Origin: Methyloversatilis sp.
Lineage (GTDB): Bacteria; Pseudomonadota; Gammaproteobacteria; Burkholderiales; Rhodocyclaceae
Direction: 5' to 3'
Length of the DNA: 56,706 nucleotides
Assembly: GCA_016791045.1 (NCBI GenBank)
Contig: JAEUNO010000044.1
Span: 1-56,706 of the forward strand
Shown: positions 34,744 through 43,082 of the stretch, one piece after another
Position numbering within the stretch: the stretch's first letter is position 1
Layout of the letters: every line of letters starts with the position of its first letter
Notes under the pieces: generated by a model
What the model was told of the DNA's origin: nothing
What the model saw: the letters and a program-made list of their open reading frames with translations, nothing else
Database searches by the model: none
Position numbers and translations under genes: made by a program

Positions 34744-35280
34744 ATGTTTCATCCTTTCCCCATGGCGCTGCTCGTCTGTGCAGCGCTCGTTCCGACGGTC
34801 GCATGGCCGGCCGATCCAGCCGATCCAGCCGATCCGGCTGCACCCGTGCCGTCCGTTGGCTATCGCTCGACGATCGACGGCTATCGCAGTCATGCCGTGG
34901 AACCCGTCGGGCCGTGGCGTGACGCCAACGATCGGGTCGGACGGCAAGGCGGCGCACATGCTCACGGTGCGCACGTCGAGCAGCCGGCAGACCAGCCCGC
35001 CGACGATCCGCATGCGGGACATGCGGCGGCGGCTACCGGCGCGCCCGCAGACGCCGCGCCGTCGCACGACCACGGCACTCAAGACCCCAGCACGCACGAC
35101 CATGGCGCCCACCAGCCGGGGGCGCACGATCACCGGATGCATCAACGCAGGCCTGCAGCCGATGCGGCCGGGAAGGGGCCGCACACCTGCATGCACCACG
35201 ACACCGCCGGGGGCGACGGCATGCAGCACCTGCACGATGCCTGCCCGATGAAGAAGGAGAGCGGCCATGCGCACCACTGA
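34744..35280 (+). CDS. His-rich periplasmic metal-binding protein
   Basis: This 178-aa protein has a signal peptide (about 1-22, ending AWPAD) then (PAD)3 from a 9-bp repeat. The mature part holds over 25 His residues, mostly as HDHG, HAGH, HDH and HTCMHH, and ends in HAHH. Metal storage or delivery in the periplasm (Cu or Ni) is the natural reading. The cluster around it says copper. Its last 14 nt overlap the start of the TolC-family gene, implying translational coupling. Confidence 0.75.
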   Translation: MFHPFPMALLVCAALVPTVAWPADPADPADPAAPVPSVGYRSTIDGYRSHAVEPVGPWRDANDRVGRQGGAHAHGAHVEQPADQPADDPHAGHAAAATGAPADAAPSHDHGTQDPSTHDHGAHQPGAHDHRMHQRRPAADAAGKGPHTCMHHDTAGGDGMQHLHDACPMKKESGHAHH

Positions 35281-36700
35281 TTCATCGCGCTGGCGCCTTC
35301 TGGCGCTCGCATCCTCTGCGCTGACGCTGCTCGCCGGGTGCGCCGGCTTCAGCCCCGACGGCGGCTTCGGCGCGGTTGAACAGACCGCGCGCGAGCGACT
35401 GGGCAAGGACGTGAAGTGGGCGCGCAGCGAAGCCGACCGCGCCGAAGTCGCCGAACGCGTGGCCAGCCTGCTGGGCAAGCCGCTGACGGCGGACGATGCG
35501 GTGCAGCTTGCGCTGCTGAACAATCGCGCGCTGCAGGCGGGTTTCCATGATCTGGGCATCAGCGAAGCCGAGCTGGTGCGCGCCGGCAATCTGCCGAACC
35601 CGCACTTCTCGATGTTCCACGCCAGCAAGAAGGAAAACGGCGTGCGCGACTACAAGATCGAGCAGGCCATCACCTTCAACCTGTTTTCGCTGCTCACCGT
35701 GCCGCAGGCGCTCGAGGTCAACAGGCGGCAGTTCGAACAGACGCAGCGCGCGGTGTCGCTGCAGGTGCTGCGGCTGGCGGCCGATGTGCGGCGTGCGTGG
35801 ACGCAGGCGGTCGCTGCCGGCGAAACGCTGCGCTACATGGAACAGGTGATGGATGCGGCCGACGCCGGCGCCGAACTGGCGCGCCGCATGCAAGCCGCAG
35901 GCAATTTCAGCGCGCTGGCGCGGGCGCGCGAGCAGGGCTTCTACGCCGATGCCGCGCTGAATCTTGCCCGTGCGCAGCAGGCGCATCAGGCGGCGCGTGA
36001 GCGGCTGACCCGACTGCTCGGGCTGTGGGGCGAGCAGACCGCGTTCAAGCTGCCCGAACGTCTGCCCGATCTGCCGACAGCGGCCCTTGATGCCCCCGAT
36101 ATCGAGCGTCAGGCGATGGCGTCGCGCATCGATCTGCAGATCGCGAAGCTCGATGCCGAAGCGACCGCGCGCAATCTCGGCCTGACGAAGACGACGCGTT
36201 TCATCGACGTGCTGGAGATCGGCCCGGCGCGGGTGCTCGAAGGCCGGCGCGGCGAGTCGTACAAGAAGGGCTACGAGATCAGCTTCGAGTTGCCGCTGTT
36301 CGACTGGGGCAGTTCGCGCGTTGCACGCGCCGAGCACATCTACATGCAATCGGTCGAGCGGGTCGCCGATGCGGCGATCAACGCACGCTCCGAAGTGCGC
36401 GAAGCCTATGGCGGCTATCGCTCCGCCTTCGACATCGCGCGCCACTACCGCGACGAAGTGGTGCCGCTCAGGAAGCGCATATCCGACGAAAACCTGCTGC
36501 GCTACAACGGCATGCTGATTGGCGTATTCGAACTGCTGGCCGACGCGCGCTCGCAGGTTGCCAGCGTCAATGGCTACATCGAGGCCCTGCGCGACTTCTG
36601 GATCGCCCAGGCCGATCTCGACATGGCGCTGATCGGCAAGCCCGATCTTGCGGCGCCCGCATCACCCATCGCCGCCACAGCCGCCGGAGCTGGCCACTGA
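35267..36700 (+). CDS. TolC-family outer membrane efflux lipoprotein
   Basis: This 477-aa protein has lipobox LAGC (Cys25) and two OEP repeats (about 65-260 and 275-460) rich in heptad helices, as in CusC-type outer membrane channels. The pattern NNRALQAGFHDLGISEAELVRAGNLPNPHF is the OEP repeat signature. It would give the outer-membrane exit for copper or another substrate, but no RND pump or adaptor gene is present here. It overlaps the His-rich gene by 14 nt and precedes the multicopper oxidase by 104 nt. Confidence 0.88.
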   Translation: MRTTDSSRWRLLALASSALTLLAGCAGFSPDGGFGAVEQTARERLGKDVKWARSEADRAEVAERVASLLGKPLTADDAVQLALLNNRALQAGFHDLGISEAELVRAGNLPNPHFSMFHASKKENGVRDYKIEQAITFNLFSLLTVPQALEVNRRQFEQTQRAVSLQVLRLAADVRRAWTQAVAAGETLRYMEQVMDAADAGAELARRMQAAGNFSALARAREQGFYADAALNLARAQQAHQAARERLTRLLGLWGEQTAFKLPERLPDLPTAALDAPDIERQAMASRIDLQIAKLDAEATARNLGLTKTTRFIDVLEIGPARVLEGRRGESYKKGYEISFELPLFDWGSSRVARAEHIYMQSVERVADAAINARSEVREAYGGYRSAFDIARHYRDEVVPLRKRISDENLLRYNGMLIGVFELLADARSQVASVNGYIEALRDFWIAQADLDMALIGKPDLAAPASPIAATAAGAGH

Positions 36701-36772
36701 GCCCCGAGGCCGCCGCTCCCACAGGGCAGGTCCCACAGGGAGGGGCCCACACGGGCCCCTCCCACGGAGCCG
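36701..36772. repeat. REP-like palindromic element
   Basis: Between the TolC-family gene and the multicopper oxidase lie a perfect 10-bp inverted repeat GGAGGGGCCC/GGGCCCCTCC (36739-36748, 36753-36762) and repeated TGTGGGA blocks on the minus strand. The minus strand reads like GTGGGAGCGG-type REP units. A second copy elsewhere cannot be seen in this window, so family assignment is inference. Confidence 0.5.
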
Positions 36773-36804
36773 CTTTCTGATGCATCGAATTCGAAGGACA
36801 TGAC

Positions 36805-38232
36805 ATGACTTCCCGCAGAGATTTTTTCCTCAATGCAGGCATCGCGGGCGCCGCGGTGGCGGCCGCCTCGGTCAGCCGCGTGGCGCTGGCCGCCGTACCC
36901 GAACCGGTGATCGAAACGTCGGCCGACACACGCGGCCCTCTGGCACCGCCCAACGGCCGCCCCTACAACCCGGTCGTCACGCTCAACGGCTGGACGCTGC
37001 CCTGGCGCATGAATGCCGGCGTCAAGGAGTTCCACCTGGTGGCCGAACCGGTGGTGCGCGAAATGGCGCCCGGCTTCAAGGCCCATCTGTGGGGTTACAA
37101 CGGCCAGTCGCCCGGTCCGACGATCGAGGTGGTCGAAGGTGACCGGGTGCGCATCTTCGTGACCAACCGCCTGCCCGAGCGCACCAGCGTGCACTGGCAC
37201 GGCCAGCGCCTGCCCAACGGCATGGACGGCGTCAGCGGCCTGACCCAGCCGGCCATTCCGCCCGGCAAGACCTTTGTCTACGAGTTCGTTGCCCGTCGCC
37301 CCGGCACCTTAATGTACCACCCGCACGCCGATGAAATGACGCAGATGGCGATGGGCATGATGGGCTTCTGGGTGACGCACCCCAAAGGCCGCCATCCGCA
37401 CATCGCCACGGTCGATCGCGACTACGTGTTCCTGCTCAACGCCTACGACGTCGATCCCGGCAGCTACACGCCGAAAACCATGACCATGCTGGATTTCAAC
37501 CTGTGGTCGTGGAACAGCCGCATCTTCCCGGGCATCGCGCCGCTGGTGGCGCGCAAGAATGACCGCGTGCGCATCCGCATCGGCAACCTGACGATGACGA
37601 ATCACCCGATCCACATCCACGGCCACGAATTCGAGGTGACCGGCACCGACGGCGGCCCGGTGCCGAAGTCGGCGCGCTGGCCGGAAGTGACCACCGATGT
37701 GGCGGTCGGGCAGATGCGGCAGATCGAATTCATCGCCGACGAGGAGGGCGACTGGGCCTTCCACTGCCACAAGAGCCATCACACGATGAATGCCATGGGC
37801 CACGACATCCCGAACCTGATCGGCGTCGATCACGAAGGGCTGGCGAACCGCATTTCGAATCTGGTGCCGGGCTACATGGCGATGGGCGAGCGCGGCATGG
37901 CCGACATGGCGGACATGAAGATGCCGCTGCCGGAGAACACGGTGCCGATGATGACCGGCGACGGCCCGTTCGGATCGGTCGAGATGGGCGGCATGTTTTC
38001 GGTGTTCAAGGTGCGGCGCGACCAGAAGCCGGGCGATTACAGCGATCCGGGCTGGTATGCCCATCCGGCCGGCACGGTCGCGCACGAGGCGGGCGCCGGG
38101 GCGCCGGCTGCGCCCAAGCCTGCAGGCGGACACGACCACGGCGCCTCGTCGATGCCGCTGCAACAGCCGCCGGCGAAGGACATCGAAGTCCAGGTGCGCA
38201 AGCCCGCGGGCGGCGCACACGACCACCACTGA
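36805..38232 (+). CDS. TAT-exported multicopper oxidase
   Basis: This 475-aa periplasmic protein has a twin-arginine signal (SRRDFF). Copper-site motifs are in order: HWHG (130-133), YHPHADEM (172-174), HPIHIHGHEF (267-274) and FHCHKSHHTM (320-322). Their spacing fits a two- or three-domain oxidase of the copper-tolerance type. It probably oxidises Cu(I) to less toxic Cu(II). The C-terminal 60 aa add His- and Met-rich stretches. The next gene starts 11 nt after its stop. Confidence 0.9.
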   Translation: MTSRRDFFLNAGIAGAAVAAASVSRVALAAVPEPVIETSADTRGPLAPPNGRPYNPVVTLNGWTLPWRMNAGVKEFHLVAEPVVREMAPGFKAHLWGYNGQSPGPTIEVVEGDRVRIFVTNRLPERTSVHWHGQRLPNGMDGVSGLTQPAIPPGKTFVYEFVARRPGTLMYHPHADEMTQMAMGMMGFWVTHPKGRHPHIATVDRDYVFLLNAYDVDPGSYTPKTMTMLDFNLWSWNSRIFPGIAPLVARKNDRVRIRIGNLTMTNHPIHIHGHEFEVTGTDGGPVPKSARWPEVTTDVAVGQMRQIEFIADEEGDWAFHCHKSHHTMNAMGHDIPNLIGVDHEGLANRISNLVPGYMAMGERGMADMADMKMPLPENTVPMMTGDGPFGSVEMGGMFSVFKVRRDQKPGDYSDPGWYAHPAGTVAHEAGAGAPAAPKPAGGHDHGASSMPLQQPPAKDIEVQVRKPAGGAHDHH

Positions 38233-38243
38233 AGGAGACATTC

Positions 38244-38708
38244 ATGAACGCGACACGTCGCATACTGCTGAACGCGCTCGGTCTGACCGCGTTGCTGCCC
38301 CTGGCCGCCCGGGCCGGCGACACCGGCAAGCCCATGGTCGAAGTGTGGAAAAGCCCCACCTGCGGCTGCTGCAAGGACTGGGTGGCCCATCTGGAGGACA
38401 ACGGATTCGTCGTGAAGACCGTCGACACCGGCAATCACGACATGCGCGCCCGGCTGGGCATGCCTGTGAAGTACGGTTCATGTCATACGGCGCTCGCAGA
38501 CGACTACGTGCTCGAAGGTCATGTGCCGGCGAGCGAAGTGCGTCGCCTGCTGAAGGAAAGGCCGCAGGCGCTCGGACTTGCCGTGCCGGCCATGCCCATC
38601 GGATCGCCCGGCATGGACGGGCCGGAGTACAAGGGCCGCAAGGATCCCTACGACGTGCTGCTGGTGCAGCGCGACGGTGCTGCAAGCGTCTATCGCAGCT
38701 ACCGTTGA
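38244..38708 (+). CDS. DUF411 metal-binding protein
   Basis: This 154-aa protein has a signal peptide (about 1-24) and the DUF411 core: EVWKSPTCGCCKDWVAHL (CGCC near 40-43), a second Cys in GSCHTA and the closing GRKDPYDVLLV. Members co-occur with copper and multicopper oxidase genes and are thought to bind metal through the CGCC motif. It is 11 nt after the oxidase, clearly the same operon. The downstream copZ-like gene is convergent. Confidence 0.9.
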   Translation: MNATRRILLNALGLTALLPLAARAGDTGKPMVEVWKSPTCGCCKDWVAHLEDNGFVVKTVDTGNHDMRARLGMPVKYGSCHTALADDYVLEGHVPASEVRRLLKERPQALGLAVPAMPIGSPGMDGPEYKGRKDPYDVLLVQRDGAASVYRSYR

Positions 38709-38723
38709 TGCGGGGCGAGCAGG

Positions 38724-38915
38724 TCAGTCCGGCGGGTAATCGGCGTCGGCCAGTGCTTCGCGGAACAGCGCTTCGTCCTGCACTGACTCGATGCGTACCA
38801 GCTTGCGTGCGATATCGATGTCTACGGTTGCCTTGACGTCGACTTCGGCAACCGCGCTGCGGATGCGGCCGGCGCAGTGACCGCAGGTCATGTCCGGAAC
38901 TGTGAATTCGATCAT
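38724..38915 (-). CDS. copZ: CopZ-like heavy-metal-associated chaperone
   Basis: This 63-aa single HMA domain begins IEFTVPDMTCGHCAGRI; the CxxC pair (MTCGHC) binds Cu(I). It would shuttle Cu(I) to CopA or CueR in the cytoplasm. It is divergent from copA, and its own promoter shows the same 19-bp spacing as the copA promoter. The symbol copZ rests on domain and context, not on full-length recognition. Confidence 0.9.
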   Translation of the reverse strand: MIEFTVPDMTCGHCAGRIRSAVAEVDVKATVDIDIARKLVRIESVQDEALFREALADADYPPD

Positions 38916-38948
38916 CTGAAACCCCCTGGAGCGAAATGAAAACCCCTG

Positions 38949-38979
38949 ATGATGGACCTTTCTGCGATGGTCAGGTCAA
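38949..38979 (-). promoter_or_regulatory. MerR-type promoter of the copZ-like gene
   Basis: On the minus strand TTGACC (38974-38979) and CATCAT (38949-38954) are 19 bp apart, and the spacer holds GACCT...AGGTC symmetry. A 19-bp spacer is characteristic of MerR/CueR-controlled promoters. The -10 is weak. Confidence 0.5.
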
Positions 38980-39005
38980 GCGATGGCGCCGCCGATGAAA
39001 AGCGC

Positions 39006-39036
39006 TTGACCTTGCCACCGTGTGAGGCTTGACACT
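39006..39036 (+). promoter_or_regulatory. MerR-type promoter of copA
   Basis: TTGACC (39006-39011) and GACACT (39031-39036) are separated by 19 bp. The spacer CTTGCCAC...GTGTGAGGCTT is a damaged form of the CueR dyad CCTTGCCAC/GTGGCAAGG. CueR is encoded at the end of the same unit. Confidence 0.55.
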
Positions 39037-39072
39037 GCCCGACGTGATGGACTGGAGGAATCGAGGCAAGAC

Positions 39073-41487
39073 ATGGGCAAACCCGAAGGCGTGATGCCGC
39101 TGGAAACGGATCGGCCGTCATGGACGGTCGGCATCGAAGGCATGACCTGCGCGTCGTGCGCCACACGCGTCGAGAAGGCGGTTACGCGCGTGGCGGGCGT
39201 GACATCCGCCAGCGTCAATCTGGCGACCGGGCAGCTGGCGGTGACCGGCGATGCATCGGTCACGCCGGAGGCACTGCGTGACGCGGTGGCCAAGGCGGGC
39301 TATGCGGTGGCGCAACAGAGCGTGCAGCTGAACATTGCCGGCATGACCTGCGCGTCCTGCGTTGCCCGCGTCGAAAAGGCGCTCGTGCGTGTGCCGGGGG
39401 TGCTTTCGGCCACCGTCAATCTGGCGACCGAGTCGGCCGAGGTGATCAGTCTTGCGCCGGATGTCGCCGCGTTTCAGGCTGCGGTCGCCCGTGCCGGCTA
39501 TGAGGCGTCGCTGCCGACCGGGCACCCTGCGGCGGACGACCTCCCGAAGCGCCTGCTTCCCGAGTGGTGGCCGGTCGCGCTGGCCATCGCGCTGTCGCTG
39601 CCGCTTGCGTTGCCGATGGTCGGCATGCTGTGGGGTGCGCACTGGATGCTGCCTGGCGGACTGCAGTGGCTGCTCGCCACACCGGTGCAGTTCTGGCTCG
39701 GTGCCCGCTTCTACAGCGCCGGCGCAAGGGCCCTGCGTGCCGGCAGCGGAAACATGGATCTGCTGGTCGCGCTGGGGACCTCGGCGGCCTACGGTCTGAG
39801 CGTCTACCTCTGGCTGACGGCGGAAGACGGCGCGATGCCGCATCTCTATTTCGAAGCGTCGGCCGTGGTGATCACGCTGGTGCTGCTGGGCAAGTGGCTG
39901 GAGACACGCGCCAAGCGGCAGACCACCGAGGCCATCCGCGCGCTCAACGCGCTGCGGCCCGATGTTGCGCGCGTGCGACGCGACGGCCGGGAGCTGGAAT
40001 TGCCACTCGCGCAGGTACGTGTTGACGACTGTGTCGTGATCCGGCCCGGCGAGCGTGTGCCGGTCGACGGCGAAGTGAGCGAAGGCGCAAGTCAGGTGGA
40101 CGAATCGCTGATCACCGGCGAAAGCCTGCCCGTGGCCAAACAGGTCGGCGACCCTGTCACCGGCGGTTCGGTCAATGGCGAAGGCCTGCTGATCGTGCGC
40201 ACCGTGGCGATCGGCGCCGAAACGGTGCTGGCGCGCATCGTGCGCCTGGTCGAAAGTGCGCAGGCAAAGAAGGCACCGATACAGCGCCTGGTCGACCGGG
40301 TCAGCGCGGTGTTCGTGCCGGTCGTCATCGCGCTGGCCGCGCTGACGTTCGCAGGATGGATGCTGGCCGGCGCCGGCGTCCCGAATTCGCTGCTCAATGC
40401 CGTGGCCGTGCTGGTGATCGCCTGCCCGTGCGCGCTCGGGCTGGCGACGCCCACGGCCATCATGGTGGGCACCGGTGCGGCGGCGCGCCGCGGCATCCTG
40501 ATCAAGGACGCCGAGGCGCTGGAGATCGCGCACCGCATCACCGTCGTCGCGTTCGACAAGACCGGCACGCTGACCGAAGGCCGTCCGGAACTGGTTGCGG
40601 CCGAGCCCGCCGGCGGAACTCGGGAAGCTTTGCTGTCGCGAGCAGCGTCGCTGCAGGCGGGCAGCGAACATCCGCTCGCGCGCGCGGTGCTGGCGGCCGC
40701 GCAACGCGAGGGGCTGGCGATCGAAGCGGCGACCGGTGTGGCGGCGGTCGCCGGGCGCGGCCTCTCTGCGCAGGTCGGCGGACGCGCACTGCGACTGGGC
40801 AGCACGCGCTTCATGGACGAACTGCAGGTCGATACCCGACTGCTGACCGCGCGTGCCGAGCAACTTCAGTCGCAGGGCTACACCGTGTCATGGCTGGCCG
40901 ACGTGAGCGAGGCGCCGTTGCTGATCGGTCTGCTCGCCTTCGGCGATACGGTCAAGCCGTCGGCACAGGCCGCGGTGCGCAGGCTGCAGGCGGCCGGCGT
41001 GCGCACCGTGCTGGTCAGCGGCGACAACCGCGGCGCAGCCGCTGCGGTGGCCGCTGCGCTGGGCATCGACGATGTACGTGCCGAGGTGCTGCCGGAACAC
41101 AAGGCCGAAGTCATCGCGGCGCTCCGGCAGGGCGGCGCCGTGGTCGCCATGGTGGGTGACGGCATCAACGATGCGCCGGCGCTGGCGGCCGCCGATGTCG
41201 GCATCGCCATGTCCACCGGCACCGATGTGGCGATGGCCGCGGCCGGCATCACGCTGATGCATGGCGACCCCGCGCGCGTCGCGGACGCCATCGACATCTC
41301 GCGCCGCACCTGGGCGAAGATCCGGCAGAACCTCTTCTGGGCCTTCGCATACAACGTGGTCGGCATTCCGCTCGCCGCGTTCGGGCTGCTGAATCCGGTC
41401 ATCGCCGGCGCCGCCATGGCGTTCAGCAGCGCCAGCGTGGTCGGCAACGCGTTGCTGTTGCGGCGCTGGAAAGGCGGTGCTTCATGA
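39073..41487 (+). CDS. copA: Copper-exporting P1B-type ATPase CopA
   Basis: CopA pumps Cu(I) out of the cytoplasm using ATP. The 804-aa protein has two N-terminal HMA domains (GMTCASC at about 23-29 and 90-96), eight helices, the Cu-site CPC (Cys451/Cys453), the phosphorylation site DKTGT (Asp495), the HP motif (EHPLARA) and the hinge GDGINDAP. Two HMA domains are as in E. coli CopA. ATG 39073 is used, and 17 extra upstream codons are unlikely. It is followed at ATGA by the cueR gene. Confidence 0.96.
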   Translation: MGKPEGVMPLETDRPSWTVGIEGMTCASCATRVEKAVTRVAGVTSASVNLATGQLAVTGDASVTPEALRDAVAKAGYAVAQQSVQLNIAGMTCASCVARVEKALVRVPGVLSATVNLATESAEVISLAPDVAAFQAAVARAGYEASLPTGHPAADDLPKRLLPEWWPVALAIALSLPLALPMVGMLWGAHWMLPGGLQWLLATPVQFWLGARFYSAGARALRAGSGNMDLLVALGTSAAYGLSVYLWLTAEDGAMPHLYFEASAVVITLVLLGKWLETRAKRQTTEAIRALNALRPDVARVRRDGRELELPLAQVRVDDCVVIRPGERVPVDGEVSEGASQVDESLITGESLPVAKQVGDPVTGGSVNGEGLLIVRTVAIGAETVLARIVRLVESAQAKKAPIQRLVDRVSAVFVPVVIALAALTFAGWMLAGAGVPNSLLNAVAVLVIACPCALGLATPTAIMVGTGAAARRGILIKDAEALEIAHRITVVAFDKTGTLTEGRPELVAAEPAGGTREALLSRAASLQAGSEHPLARAVLAAAQREGLAIEAATGVAAVAGRGLSAQVGGRALRLGSTRFMDELQVDTRLLTARAEQLQSQGYTVSWLADVSEAPLLIGLLAFGDTVKPSAQAAVRRLQAAGVRTVLVSGDNRGAAAAVAAALGIDDVRAEVLPEHKAEVIAALRQGGAVVAMVGDGINDAPALAAADVGIAMSTGTDVAMAAAGITLMHGDPARVADAIDISRRTWAKIRQNLFWAFAYNVVGIPLAAFGLLNPVIAGAAMAFSSASVVGNALLLRRWKGGAS

Positions 41488-41882
41488 GTGGCACGTTCAA
41501 CATCGGCGAGGTGGCGGCGCGCTCCGGGGTGTCCGCCCGGATGGTGCGGCACTACGAGGCGCTCGGCCTGCTGCCGGCGGTCGCCCGCTCGGACACCGGC
41601 TACCGCAAGTATGGCGAACGCGAGGTGCATCTGCTCCGCTTCATCCGACGCGCGCGAGACCTGGGCTTCAGCATGAAGGAGATCGCGGATCTGCTGGCGC
41701 TCTGGCTGGCGCCGGACCGCGCCAGCGCCGATGTGAAGCAGATCGCGCTGGCGCATGTGGCCGATCTCGAACGCCGCATTGCGGAAATGACCGCAATGAA
41801 GCAAGCGCTGGCGCAACTCGCGGCGTGCTGTCACGGCGATCAGCAGCCGGACTGTCCCATCCTCGACGGCCTCGCCGGTTAG
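41484..41882 (+). CDS. cueR: CueR-type copper-responsive MerR regulator
   Basis: This 132-aa MerR-family activator begins [26 protein letters not shown] (helix-turn-helix) and has a dimer helix and metal loop. Cys116 and Cys124 are eight apart, as Cys112/Cys120 in E. coli CueR, with Ser81 at the position that selects monovalent copper. An extra Cys115 adjoins. It should activate the copA and copZ-like promoters with 19-bp spacers. It overlaps copA by 4 nt, so it is autoregulated through the copA promoter. Confidence 0.93.
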   Translation: MSGTFNIGEVAARSGVSARMVRHYEALGLLPAVARSDTGYRKYGEREVHLLRFIRRARDLGFSMKEIADLLALWLAPDRASADVKQIALAHVADLERRIAEMTAMKQALAQLAACCHGDQQPDCPILDGLAG

Positions 41883-42053
41883 GATCTGTTGGCTTCGTAC
41901 GGTCGCGCGTACCGATCGGGTCAGCCGCGCTGCCGATGCGGAACACGTTCCGATGTCGGCAGGCTCCGACTTGAGCGCCATCAAGCGGCTGAGGTCGGCC
42001 TGCGTCATACTTTGCGATCTCGCTGACGCTCAACCCGCAAAGGTCCTCGCACG

Positions 42054-42839
42054 ATGTCCGACAGCCAGGCGCTTCTTGAATCACGCCATTTCCTGACCCG
42101 ATCCGTACCGCTGTTCAGCCCGGTGAACTGGCTGGTCGCCGGCTGGCGCGATTTCCTGCGCTGTCCGCTGCCCGGCCTGCTGCACGGCGTTCTGGTGGCC
42201 GTATTCGGCGCCTCGCTGTGCTGGTGGATACCGGAACGCTTCTGGCTGCTCGGGGGCGCCTTCACCGGCTTCCTGCTGGTGGCGCCGGTCATCGCGACCG
42301 GGCTGTATGCCATCAGTCGTGCGCTGGAGCGGGGCGAGCCGGCGGATCTGGCCACGGCGCTGACCGTGTGGAAGCCGCGTGACGGGCGCATGGTGACGTT
42401 CGGCCTGCTGCTCGCGCTGGCCGGTACCGGCTGGGTGCTGACGTCGGCCGCGCTGATCTGGTCATTCGCGGCCGCGCCGGTGGTGACCCCGGAAGACTTC
42501 CTGCGTGTCGTCGTACTTGCGGAGCACGGCTGGTTGTTCGAAGCCTGGCTGCTGCTGGGCGGTCTGCTCGCCGCGCCGCTGTTCGCCTCCAGCGTGGTGG
42601 CGATCCCGCTGCTGCTCGACCGGAAGATCGGCGTGCTCGGCGCGGTGCTGACCAGCTGGCGCGTGGTGATGGCCAATCCGGCGCCGCTGGCGCTGTGGGG
42701 GGCGGCGATCGCGTTCTTCACGCTGTTCGGCATGGCGACAGGCCTGCTGGCGATGCCGGTGGTCATCCCGCTGCTCGGGCACGCCAGCTGGCATGCCTAC
42801 CGCGAACTGGTGGGCGGTACGGCGTCGCCCGCGGGCTGA
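42054..42839 (+). CDS. DUF2189 family membrane protein
   Basis: This 261-aa inner-membrane protein has about six helices and the DUF2189-like segment WLVAGWRDFLRCPLPGLLHGVLVA near residue 25, with GLYAISRALERGEP following. Function is unknown. Family members often sit near respiratory or cytochrome genes. ATG 42054 is preceded by AAAGG. It is followed 14 nt later by the DUF2788 gene. Confidence 0.85.
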   Translation: MSDSQALLESRHFLTRSVPLFSPVNWLVAGWRDFLRCPLPGLLHGVLVAVFGASLCWWIPERFWLLGGAFTGFLLVAPVIATGLYAISRALERGEPADLATALTVWKPRDGRMVTFGLLLALAGTGWVLTSAALIWSFAAAPVVTPEDFLRVVVLAEHGWLFEAWLLLGGLLAAPLFASSVVAIPLLLDRKIGVLGAVLTSWRVVMANPAPLALWGAAIAFFTLFGMATGLLAMPVVIPLLGHASWHAYRELVGGTASPAG

Positions 42840-42853
42840 AGGGCGATCCGATC

Positions 42854-43063
42854 ATGTCCGGCATCACCGAAGAACAATTCGCGCAGTTCGGGCTGACCTT
42901 CGGCGTCACGGCCTTCATGCTGTACATGCTGTTCATCCTGCTGCAACTGGCACGCGAATCGAAGGCGGGGCGTTTCGGCACCTTCGTCATCCTGCTTGGC
43001 CTGGGCCTGGGCATGATGGGTTTCGTCGCCAAGTTCGTCATCAAGTGGATACTCGAAAGCTGA
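42854..43063 (+). CDS. DUF2788 small membrane protein
   Basis: This 69-aa protein begins MSGITEEQFAQFGLTFGVTAFMLYMLFIL and has a second helix FVILLGLGLGMMGFVAKFVIKWIL, a two-helix membrane protein of the DUF2788 type seen in betaproteobacteria. Function is unknown. ATG 42854 gives a start that matches the usual family length. It is likely cotranscribed with the DUF2189 gene and the P-type ATPase 19 nt downstream. Confidence 0.85.
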   Translation: MSGITEEQFAQFGLTFGVTAFMLYMLFILLQLARESKAGRFGTFVILLGLGLGMMGFVAKFVIKWILES

Positions 43064-43082
43064 TCACCGGTACCTGCAAGGC

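Noticed and set aside
34803-34835. 9-bp repeat GCCGATCCA in the His-rich gene
   Set aside because: It is short, in frame and encodes (PAD)3 after the signal peptide. It is noted in the gene entry and not treated as a separate element.
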